From the NCBI GenBank assembly GCA_036346355.1, contig CM070581.1, positions 2,728,001 through 2,792,000 of the forward strand: 64,000 nucleotides of DNA, read 5' to 3'. This DNA comes from Rhipidocladum racemiflorum. Its lineage: Eukaryota > Streptophyta > Magnoliopsida > Poales > Poaceae. The notes beneath the pieces are model-generated. The model was not told the origin of the DNA, did no database searches, and was given only the letters and a program-made list of their open reading frames with translations. Position 1 is the stretch's first letter. The number at the start of each line of letters is the position of its first letter. A program made the position numbers and the translations under genes. Positions 13,101 through 25,226 of the stretch are shown here, piece by piece.

Positions 13101-16100
13101 TTTATAATTTTCTGTAAATATACCAACATACTGCATACCAAAAACAGAGAACATAGGAGTGGAGAAGAAATGAAGAACCTGGAGTTGTGCAGTAGTTATT
13201 GCTTGTTTGTCAATTCCTGCATCTCCCCATGCAACAACACCCTAGAAATGATGAGAAAATGAATTGGTCACTGCTGGACAGCGAATTAAAATTATTGTAT
13301 CAAGTTTTTCAATTAGCACATCAAGCAAAATATGAAGTAAATAAGTTGCTAAGTGTCTAGTAAGTCCAATAATAAGCAAATAACAACTTAAACATCCAAA
13401 TCCATCATCCAACATAGCTTGTACATGTCCAACATAGCAAATAACAACTTAAACATCCAAGGTATTTAATCGTGAAGAGATATAATCAGAACAGAGATGA
13501 CTCTGTGTTGTCACCTAATGCAGCATCTTCATTATGCCACGTCACCTTTTGAAATTGTGTTGATCAGATAGAAATCAAATTAAATATCAACCTGCAGTCT
13601 TAAATACTCAAGAAATGCTTTGATTACACACCTTTTAGTTCAAAAGGAGGAAGTTTATGAAATCATATGTATTGTTTCATGAAAAGCCATCTTTTCATGA
13701 AAAAGCACATTTCTATGACACCCTTTGGAGAGTATAAATAGTCTAAAATTTTCAATGTGTTGATAGTGGAAGTAAACATTATTCAAGGAACCCACGGCAA
13801 AGCGCGGGTAATATACTAGTAATGTCTAATTATATAAGCTACCTTGATAGCTTTTGAAATCTTTTGAGCCATGTTAGGACAGTGAAGTCCCCAAAAGGAG
13901 ACAAAAATGATAAAGTAAGAGCACACAGGAATAAGTTCAGTTCATGAAAGTCATTATTGATTTGTTTTGGAAGCTTTGCCAGAAGAGGAGGTTTTCTGTT
14001 TATAACTGCAGTGGTAAAAGCAGCAAATTTCCCTTTTTGTGGTGTAATTTCATGCAGGAGATATACGCTGCCTTTTCCAATTGATCAATGTTTTGCAACA
14101 GAGGGGGTGATGTTTACAAGTTCTTTTTGGTATGCTTTTATATGCAGTGACGGAAGGACAGTAGGAGCATGCCTTGATCGAAATGGGCTCCGCCCTGCAC
14201 GGTATTGGAGAACATCGGATGATTTTGTTTATGTTGCATCTGAGGTAGGTTCCAGTTATTTCTTTCTTCTGCATAATATTGTCTGTTCACTAAAAAATGT
14301 AATCAGAGCGAATCATTGTTACTTATAGTCTCATATATATAGTGAAATGCCTATTTTGAAATTCTTAGATTGGAGCACATAGTTAGAAACATGGTTTGTC
14401 CGAGTCGTGGTACGGGCTTTGGGCTCGCGATTCGTCACTTTTTCTTCCAATTTCCACTGCGAACACGAACCCCGTACCCTAAACCTGTTTGGGTTCGACG
14501 AATCCGGTTCACAATTCATGGGGGATTCATAACTGTTGAAGTATGAGTGAATTGCCCATCTTTCCTCATCAGCTTAAGCTTTTGGGTGAACTGCCTGGTG
14601 CATGCAACTCAATTTGGTATCAGAGCCAAGAGGTTTTGAGTTCAAGACCTGGTTGGTGCAATTAAAAAATAATAATTGCAGCCCACTTCTATTCCACGTC
14701 TTAGACTTGAGGGAGCCTATACGTGAGGGGGAGTGTTGAAGTATGAGTGAATTGCCCGTCTTTCCTCATCAGCTTAAGCTTTTGGGTGAACTGCCTGGTG
14801 CATGCAACTCAATAATAACTCTGTTGGAGCATTTGGTTTACTGCCAATAACTTATTGCAGATATACTGACACCATTCTATACCAAATCACAGAGTTCAAA
14901 TATCACAAGCTAAAAAATGTTACATTTGGTTTACTGCCAATAACTTATTGCAGATATACTGACACCATTCTATACCAAATCACAGAGTTCAAATATCACA
15001 AGCTAAAAAATGTTACATTCAGTAAGTATTGTGTCTATTTGCTAAAGTGTAGGTTTGAAAGCTACGTTAGGTGATTAGGAGAAGCTACGTTAGGTGATTA
15101 GGAGAAAATTATGAATTTAGTGCTTTGTTCCTATTTGAATGTTATGTGTATGCTCATGCATGTGGGGTGTCAAACATTAATAATCCAACATGACTTGCTG
15201 TTCTTTCCCTATTGACTACAGATTCATTCTACATTGCTGATAACTGGTGTAAACCTTGGCTGGGTTTTGTTCAGTATATCAATTCTGTCCTTTTACATTA
15301 GACCCTTCAACATGTTAGATTCATTCTACAGTGCAAGAAGTTTAACATCGATCATAGTAGAGAGTATACTTCAATCGTAGTAGAGTATACTCAGTACCAG
15401 TATGCCAAATTATTTTTTCTTTTTCCCTTTTGTCTTGAATGAAATAATTCCCTCGCACCTTTTTCTTTGTTCTGTTGATGCTACCTTTGTTCACATAGCT
15501 CTTACTGTATATACTATTTCATAGAGTATTTAGTCACCACACAGCAGATGAGATATTTCAAAATGATGTTAGTAGATGATCATAACAATGCTAGTTGTGA
15601 TAGATGAAAAATACTATTTCATAAAACTGTTAGTTACCATAGGTGATGCCTTATATTCTTATGCCCATAGTTTGGCAAGTCCAACTCATGTTTGATTCTT
15701 TAGATGGCAATTCATACCTGAGTACTCTACTTTTGAACATCTCTTGAGCAGTTGAAACTGATCTGTTAGTTTTTTAAAATCATGACATGACAGTATGCCA
15801 ATAGTCGATGAAGTGAATTGGGATCATCACCTTCTTAAGTGTTCTGTGAGAGGTTCCAAAGTTTCATGTTGTAGAATTCTCACAGATTGACCAGTTTGTT
15901 AATGAAAATCTACAGGTTGGTGTTATACCAATGGATGAGTCGAAGGTGGTAATGAAAGGAAGATTAGGTCCTGGAATGATGATTACAGTTGACCTACAGA
16001 CTGGTCAGGTTAGAAACTTAGAATATAAATGAAACGATCTCTTCCCGTTCTTTCCTTTGACTATTGCAGACTTTTCAAATGTAGATTCTAAACCTCATGA

Positions 16101-19100
16101 ATCACCCTAGGTGCTTGAAAACACAGAAGTGAAGAAGAGTGTGGCCTCAGAAAAACCCTATGGAACTTGGTTGCAACAAAGCACACGTTCAATAAAGCCA
16201 GTCAACTTTCAGTCATCTGTTGTCATGGACAATGAAACTGTTTTGAGACATCAACAGTAAGAATCTATCAGACTTTGCTCCACTGATCCTGAACACCTCT
16301 TTTGTGTTTTTTCTTGTACCTGTTTGTGTTGTGGAACTTAGTATGTTCGTGCCTGAGTTAGCGTATATGTATGTCTGATATTATGCCTGGTGCCTATGTT
16401 GAAAAGGTTGTGAGCTGACCATTTCACTAAGACATATAATCTAGAGTTCTTTGTATTGCAGTGTAGTGAACATACCTTTACTCTTTCTGCTGCAGTCAAA
16501 TGTAGGCCAGAAACTAATGAGGCCATTGACTAATTATATGCTCAAGTTGATGTTTCTTCTTCCTTTTAACGCCAATATGGCACTAAAATAGCAAAATACA
16601 ATGGTACTTTATTTGAATATTTCATTAAATTACCTGTTTCAGTCATTTGAGCGGGACCATTACGTCTCTAGACTTGAGTTGGAAATAAGCAGTCTATTGG
16701 AACATTCTCAGCAATGAGTAAAATTTCTAGTTATTCATATGCAGGTTATTTTAAGATGAACGAATATATATCCATTTCAAAATAAATTTTAAACTTTGAC
16801 CATTAATATACATAAAAACATTTTGATTGGTTATGAAAATAATATTGGTAATTATTAATCGAAAATATTTCCATAGTATTACATTCTATATAATATTTAT
16901 TAACATATTACTATAATGATTAAAGATAAAATGGATAAAGGTATATATATTGGAGACCATGTCAATATCTGAAATACACCTACTTTGGATCGGAAGTAGT
17001 AAGATTTATTCAGATTTTAGATGATACACCCAACACAGGTATTTTTATCTTGGTATGGTGTCATTGTTGTGAGCGTTCTCGCTGGAAGGCCCTCGTGCCA
17101 GGACGACGTCCCGCACGCGAAGAAGAAGAGGCCGTGGTGGCTCTTGAGGATGACCACACCCTGATAGCTAGCGGTACGACGCCACCGGCCGGTTATCGTC
17201 GGCTGCGCCTGGGAGCTAGGTTGTGGACAATCCAAACGTGTCCCTTTTCTTTATTGTATCTTCCTTTATATAGGTTTATTCTTTAATACAAAGATTAGAC
17301 TCCTGACTTCAAAGGTTACCTAATAGGAAACGGACTAAACTTGGCCCTATCTAGCCCAGATCAGACCTTAGCCGATCCGTTCTCTCTTTTCCTATAATAA
17401 ACCCGATCCGGGCCCACAACAGTACTCCCTCCCTCGACGACCACCTTGTCCTCAAGCTGGAAGTCTGTATAAGAACGCCTGAACACAATGGCGTCCATCC
17501 ATGTCGCGTCGTCTTCGGATTCACCTGTCCGCTGAACAAGGAACTGTCGATGTCCTTTGACAATCCTTTGAGTGAGAAGTTTGTGGGGAGCTGGCTGTGC
17601 TGGAGCGTCGGAAGGAGAGACATCGACTGGTAACTGTGGGATAGATGTCGGTGGGGTACCCTTAAAAGCCTTGAGAAGGGAAGACGTGGAATACATCATG
17701 GAGACGGGCTGCCTCTGGAAGGATCAGACGATAAGCCACTTTGCCGACCCGAGCTGCGACCTGAAAGGGCCCGAAAAACCGTGGAGACAATTTGGACTGG
17801 GCGGTTGGTCGCAGTGAGAGCTGTCGATGATGCTGGAGGCGAAGCCACGCCCAGTCACCGACCGTAAATTCCACCTCACGGTGTCGTTGGTCGTAATATT
17901 GCTTCATTCTATTCTGGGCGTTGAGGAGGTGACGACGAGCCTGCTCCAAGAGGGCGTCGCGATCAACGAGCCGGCAATCGACCCTGTCAATGACCGACGC
18001 ACCTTGTGAATATGGGAGTAGACTGGGAGGTACGCGACCGTAAACCAATTCAAATGGAGTCATGCGGAGGGCCGAATGATAAGAAGTGTTATAACAGAAT
18101 TCCGCCCAAGGAAGCCATTTAACCCAAATAGATGGATTGTCTGCTGCCAAACAACGAAGGTACATCTCGATGGTCCGATTGACAACTTTTGTTTGTCAGT
18201 CGGTCTGTGGATGGTAAGCTGACGAAGTGAGTAGATGAGTACCATATCGTTGAAAAAGGTCTTGCCAAAAGGCGCTTGTAAAAATCGGGTCACGGTCCGA
18301 AACGATGGACTCTGGTATGCCATATAACTGTACCACATGGTCGAAATAAAGATTGGCAACCATTGGGGCCGCCGAAGGACGCTTTAAGGCAATGAAATGA
18401 GCGTATTTGGAGAGGCGATCCACCACAACCGTGATTGCTGTCATGGATTGAGATCTTGGAAGACCCACAATGAAATCCATAGAAATATCCGCCCAAATTT
18501 GCTGAGGAATGCGCAAGGGTTGGAGAAGACCTGCTGGGGACAAGGAGCTAGTCTTGTTCTGCTGACAGACCGAGCATCGTGCAATATATTGTTCAATTGT
18601 CTAACATTGACCCTCCCAAAAGAAAGTACCTCTGAGGCAATGCAGGGTCTTATGAACATCCTCGTGCGTGAGATTATGAATGGCCGCCACTATATGGGTA
18701 CGGAGGGGAGATGTGGCCGGAATAAACAGCCGTCCCGCCTTGAAGAGGAGCTCGTCCCGAACCTGCCATATGGGTGGGGGCGGCGTGGCTTCCACGGTCG
18801 AGTGACCTGTGCCCGTGATAGACTTGGATGGAGAACCCATGTGTTGCGGCTACGACACAGTCTTCTTTGTTGCACAGCTCTGTTGTAGGATTTCTGGATC
18901 CTGACGAAGGGCCTCAAGCCAGTGTTGTGTGATTGATTCGGCCGGCCAAGAAATTGCAGCGCATACTGGAGTGGGATCAAAGGCGCGTGATAGCGCGTCT
19001 GCAGCTCCATTTGCTTTGCCGGGCTTATACTCTACGGAGAAATCATACCCCATGAGCTTACTAAGCCAATGTTGTTGTGGAGGTGTGACCAAGGCCTGTT

Positions 19101-22100
19101 CAAGGAGGAATTTGAGGCTGGCATGATCAGTACGCACCACAAAGGGACGACCCCACAAATATGGTCGCCAGTGGCGGATTGCTTTGGACACTGTTGAGTT
19201 CCCTTTCGTAAGCGGCAAGCTTGCGATGACGATCGACCAGTTGTTGGCTATAATAAGCGATGGAGTGTCCCTCTTGTTGAAGAACGGCGCCCACCCCATA
19301 TCCGGAAGCATCGCATTCAACCACGAAGGGGGCAACGAAATCCGGTAAGCGGAGAACGGGAGCCGATTGTAGGGCTTCTTTGAGCTGCTGGAATGCTCGT
19401 TCTGTGTCCGAAGTCCAATGAAACCCTTGTCGACGGAGCAAGGTGGTTAGTGGTCCAGTGGTGGCATACTGTTTGATAAACCGGCGGTAATAGCCTGTAA
19501 GCCCCAAAAAAAAGCTACAGTTCGGATCGATGTCGAGTCGCCAATCGGCTATGGCCTAGAGTTTGTGAGGGTTGGCTGCCACTCCCTGTGCGGATATAAT
19601 ATGTCCTAGGTATAGAACTTCTTGCCTGGCAAAGGAGCACTTGGACTGTTTGAGGGAGAGCTTGTGGAGACGCAGCTGCTGCAGTACCCGCTGTAAGTGG
19701 TCCAGGTGCTCGTCCAATGATGAACTGTAGATCAAAATGTCGTCGAAAAATACCAGGACAAATTTTCGGAGGAATGCAGCCAAGATTGTATTCATCAAAG
19801 CTTGGAAGGTAGAAGGGGCGTTGCACAACCCGAAAGCCATCACCAAAAATTCGTAATGGCCCTGATGAGTACGGAAGGCTGTCTTCTCGACGTCCCCTTC
19901 ATGCATTCGGATTTGATGATAGCTCGAATGAAGGTCCAATTTTGAAAAAAATTGTGCGCCATGTAGTTCATCAAAGAGCTCCTCTGCCACTGGGATCGGA
20001 AATTTGTCCTTGATTGTTTTAGTGTTCAGTGCTCGGTAGTCAACGCAGAAATGCCAGGATCCGTCTGCCTTTTTCACCAACAAGACTGGCGAAGAAAAAG
20101 GGGATCGATTCGACCTGATAATGCCTTGAGTTAGCATCTCCGCACATTGTTTTTCTATTTCATCCTTCTACCTGTAAGGGTATCGGTATGGTCGGACCAC
20201 CACTGGATCCGTGCCCTTTTGCAGACATATGCGATGATCACATGACCTTTGAGGAGGAAGTCCTTCGGGCTCCTGGAAGACGTCCTCGAATGATGCCAAA
20301 AGAGCCTGTAGCTGTGTCTCCTGTGGCCCTTGAAGAAGGAAACTGCTAGCACCCTTCTCCCTTAAGATACCTCGAATGGTGACCGTCTTGTTCCCATCTG
20401 CGAAGGACAAACACCTGGAATCAAAATTCCAGTGAATATCGCCCAGGGTGCGGAGCCATTGGACGCCGAGGATAACATCAAATCCTTGTAACGGAATCAC
20501 CAAGAATGGCGCGCAGAAAGCCTGTTGGCCAATGCGAAACTGACCCGCCTCAATTTTCCCCAAGCAGGGCAACTGTTCTCCGTTGGCTACCCTGACGTGT
20601 TGCTCCAGCTCTGTTTCTAGAGGTTCGTTCATCATGTTGGCAGCATAACCACTGATGAAATTGTGGGTACTTCCGCTATCGACTAGACCGAGAAAGCGGC
20701 ACCCTTGCATGTCCAGCTCAATCTGCATGGTACTGCACACCTGGGGACCTCGTAATGCCATTGCCGATAGGGAAGGTTCCTCATCGGTCATGTCGACCCT
20801 GTCAACATCGTGGGCTTCTTCCTCCACAGCCTCCAAATAGAACAGGCGTTTGCAGCGATGTCCTCGGCTATAGACTTCATCACAATTGTAGCATAATCCT
20901 TTAGCGCGGCGTTCCGCTAGCTGATCCGGACTCAACCTGAGCTGATACGGCGAGGATCCATTCGAAGAGATGCTCGATGAAGGGGGCGTTGCTGGGGTGA
21001 TGCGACTACTCCCTGCGGCTGCCGCCGGCAGTGTTGGCCGTGATGGTGTGGCCGTAGGCGGAGTCAAAATGGCTGTGCTCCCTGAGGGCGACCATCCCTG
21101 CCCGGAAGCCGCCGTCGCTGCTACTCCTCGGCTGAACGTTGGTCGGTGTCGCCCCTGTTGGAGCAGCCCCTGCGAAGCTTTAGTGATCCACGCATCCTCT
21201 CTCCGTTCCGCCTCCCTCGCCAGACCCATGGCTTCCGCAAGGTCGCGTGGCCTATCCCGTCGGACGTCGGCGGCCAAGGTGGCGGACAACCCAGCTGTGT
21301 ACGTCTCGATTTGGTCCTCGTTCCGCATGGGCGATACACGAGCCAACAAGCGCTGGAATTCTCGGCTGTACTCATCCACCTGACTGTCCCCCTGTTTCAA
21401 GTTTACCAAGTCGCCGAGAGGACCAGCACTCGGGTGACGCGTAAACCTGATCAAGAAGGTGTTGTAAAAGTCCTCCCAAGGGATGGGGCTTCCATCCTGT
21501 TCCCAGTTGTCCAATACCTCCTGAGCTTCGCCACGCAGACGTAGCCCTGCCATCTCCACATATTCGTGCGGAGGCACGTTATGCACACGGGCGAATCGTT
21601 CGCATTGCCTTAGCCACAACAGAGGATCCTTTGTCCCATCATACACCGGCAAGTCGTAACGCGGAGTACGCGGAACCCACCGACGATCTCCGTGTTCGCC
21701 GCGCGGCGTGCCCTCTCTGTTTGCATGGTAGAACTGACGGTCGTGGAGGCGAGGCTGGGTTGGCACCGGTCGCACAGGGGCAGACCTCTGCACCTCACTA
21801 GCCCCAGTCTCATCCGGGAGATCCGAATCGGTTGCTGGTCCCTTGCCGCGCTCGTTCCGGAGCACCTCTGTTAGCATCGTGTGCAGCTCCGCCATCGTCT
21901 TCTGAATTGTCTCGATTGCGGTTTCTGCTGCCGCAAGCCGCTCCTCAGAAGATGCCATCGCTAGTGAGGGATCGACTGATTCTGATACCAATTGTTGTGA
22001 GCGTTCTCGCTGGAAGGCCCTCGTGCCAGGACGACGTCCCGCACGCGAAGAAGAAGAGGCCGTGGTGGCTCTTGAGGACGACCATGCCCTGATAGCTAGC

Positions 22101-25100
22101 GGTACGACGCCACCGGCCGGTTATCGTCGGCTGCGCCTGGGAGCTAGGTTGTGGACAATCCAAACGTGTCCCTTTTCTTTATTGTATCTTCCTTTATATA
22201 GGTTTATTCTTTAATACAAAGATTAGACTCCTGACTTCAAAAGGTTACCTAATAGGAAACGGACTAAACTTGGCCCTATCTAGCCCAGATCAGACCTTAG
22301 CCGATCCGTTCTCTCTCTTTTCCTATAATAAACCCGATCCGGGCCCACAACAGTCATGCACAGAAATATACTGCCTAGAATTTGGCTGATTTTGACATGT
22401 GCTCCATATGTACAACTTATCTATGTTGTTACATCAGACGTTGCAGCACAGACAAATGTGAAGGAGCGTGAGAATTAGAGATGTTAAATGGTCACTCAGG
22501 CCTGATGTTTTATTAAAAGTTTTTTCTTTTGTTTAGGGCATTTGGTTATTCCAGTGAAGATGTGCAAATGGTAATTGAAACAATGGCTTCACAAGGGAAG
22601 GAGCCAACATTTTGTATGGGTGATGACATTCCATTAGCCGTGTTGTCACAAAAGTCACACATGCTATTTGATTATTTCAAGCAGCGGTTTGCACAGGTCA
22701 GTAAATCCTTGAAGATATTATGGCAGTTAACTCTCTGAATCTCGTAAAGTTCTTCGTCAATTTGATTGCTATGGTAATTGAAATTGTTATCCTCATGTGC
22801 TGAAGTAATAGTGGTCCCCATTTCAGTAACAACGGTTAAAATATGGGTGATAAAGGGTGCTCCTTTAGTACCCTTAAATGACTGCACAATATCAGTACTC
22901 GTTGGCAAACTTCTCTCATCTATAACACAGTTGGTAGTTGGGAAAATTATATTTTCATAATCACAATTCAAGGTTATTTTGAACTACCAGGCTACCATCA
23001 AATTGCACTGCATCTTCAATCTTTATTCAACTCATAAGCATATTTGCAAAGCTTGGCTACATCTTCAAATTTAATGTCACCAAACAAACCATTCCACAGA
23101 AAGTAAATTGGGCTGCAAGCTCTTTTGTTAGTATGCTTGCTTTGAATGAAAAATTGGTGTTTTTTCTAAAAAAAATTGTTGAATAGTGTATATTTCTATG
23201 AGCATTCGGTTGTCTATAAGTCATAACTGTTCTTTCAACTGTTGCTTGTACACAATGATGGCCTGTTCTCAATGTAATGTGGTCCTCATTTGCAAAAGAT
23301 ATTAGCAATGTCGAAGTCCTGTCAGCTTTGGCTTCTGCTGGACATAATGTATTTGATACCATTTTAGGTTACCAATCCTGCAATTGATCCCCTCAGAGAA
23401 GGTTTAGTTATGTCTCTTGAAGTTAATATTGGTAAACGAGGCAACATCTTGGAGGTTGGCCCTGAAAATGCTAATCAGGTTAGTTAGTTTTGAAGGTAAC
23501 AGTCTACATTGTATTCTTGGGGTAATATGAAAGCATCATTGTGCTGACTCTTCAGGTTACCCTATCAAGTCCTGTGCTGAACGAAGGTGAACTAGATTCG
23601 CTATTGAAGGACCAGAAATTGAAGCCCAGAGTACTATCAACATACTTTGATATCCGTAAAGGTCTAGACGGTTCCCTCGATAAGGCAATTAAGGCTCTTT
23701 GTGAAGAAGCTGATGCTGCTGTGCGGAATGGTTCTCAACTTCTTGTGCTTTCTGATCGTTCTGAAGCACTTGTAAGTAGCTTCTGACATTTTAATATGCT
23801 AGCACAGTACTTAAAAGCTGCTCATTCTTTGATGCCTAGTTGTCTACAACAGTCTTCATTTAACTCGTTCATATATTCAAAATATGTTTGAAGTAGCTTT
23901 TCAGATCTTTAATCATCTTTCTTCTTCAGCAGATAAGAAGCATCAAATGTACTTAATCGAAACTTAATTACTTCCGTGGCTCTGCCTTATTTGGTTATCC
24001 AGATAGTAGTTAATGCTTATCCGCAGAGGTCTACTAGATATAAATGCACGTATATTTACCACCATCTATGATGCACCATACCAACACTCCACCTAAGTGA
24101 CCTACCGGTAGTACCCCGATAAGTATCGGGTCATTACAATTCATATCATCATATGTCACTTTCACTTGTCTAATTATACATCTGTCAGGACAAGAGCATT
24201 ATTCACTATCATAGTAGTAAATATAAAATTTGGAATGATAAATGCTACCATTTTATTCACAGATGGACATAAGTTTTGTGCAATTAACCAACGAAGCTAA
24301 ATTTACAACAAGCTAGATAGCACAACGTCCCATGTACCTGCTCACAATTTACATGCATTTAAATAATGATGGAAAATACTGAAGAACACCAGTGCATCAA
24401 AATGAGATGCCTATAATCATTAATGCCTGTGGATGTTGTTCTCACTTCAAATGGGCATATAACAGGGTAATGTTCTATTTTGCCAACACCATTGTACACG
24501 TATCCAATGACTCTTCTCTATCTTAGAAGTACCATTAACAAATCCACCCACCTCCATGAATAGTTTTTTGTATCTTGTGAAATGTCAACATTGGCTGGCT
24601 ATGATATTGCCTGCCATATCTAGTAATATGATTTCTATTTTTAAATTGTCCTGTCTTGTGGCCAGAAAATACAAGTGTTAGTTTTACTAATGATGCATGG
24701 TGCAACCTACAGTTGCTTGAAAACTTCATGATCAAGTGCTGGGTAATTTGCTTAAAACATTTCATTTTTCTTGGATCAAAATGCAAAGCTTTTCTGGGTT
24801 AAATTAAGAAATTTGCTAGTAAGATACAAGATACTATTGAGATAGGACCGTGCCCTTTGTTTTTCTACACTTATCAAATTGCAATATTAAATGACTGGAT
24901 GATGTAGGAACCAACTCGGCCTGCCATCCCAATACTTCTAGCTGTTGGTGCCATCCACCAGCATTTGATTCAAAATGGCCTCCGGATGTCTGCTTCAATT
25001 GTTGCTGATACTGCTCAGTGTTTCAGCACCCATCAATTTGCCTGTTTGATTGGATATGGAGTCAGGTATAAGTTTGTTGTTAAAATAGATTTCTTCCAGT

Positions 25101-25195
25101 AACTGCTAGTTCGTTACCTATGATGCACAGACATAGATACGTCGACACGGAATTCGCCATTTTTCCAAAAATGCCGATACGGCAACGCGGCTTTA

Positions 25196-25226
<31 letters not shown>

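Larger units (their letters stand above)
17065..22352 (-). mobile_element. Complete chromovirus (Ty3/gypsy, Reina-like) in intron 9
   Basis: A 5288-bp LTR retrotransposon lying antisense to Fd-GOGAT. LTRs of 357 bp (17065-17421) and 360 bp (21993-22352) both start TGTTGTG and end CACAACA, and are flanked by identical GTCAT (17060-17064 and 22353-22357). By hand alignment the LTRs differ by three transitions and two small indels. The domain order on the minus strand is gag, protease, reverse transcriptase, RNase H, integrase, chromodomain, i.e. Ty3/gypsy. Small size, short LTRs and the chromodomain suggest the Reina clade (inference). The pol frame is broken by several stops and frameshifts, so this copy cannot encode its own proteins. 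Confidence 0.95.

Noticed and set aside
14370..14530. Possible hAT-like insert starting near CATGGTTTGTCCGAG in intron 7
   Set aside because: The right end is cut by the TRIM region and no target duplication is visible, so boundaries cannot be supported.
17050..17286. Open frame of 78 aa spanning the left LTR
   Set aside because: It lies in LTR sequence and recurs in the other LTR; it is not a gene.
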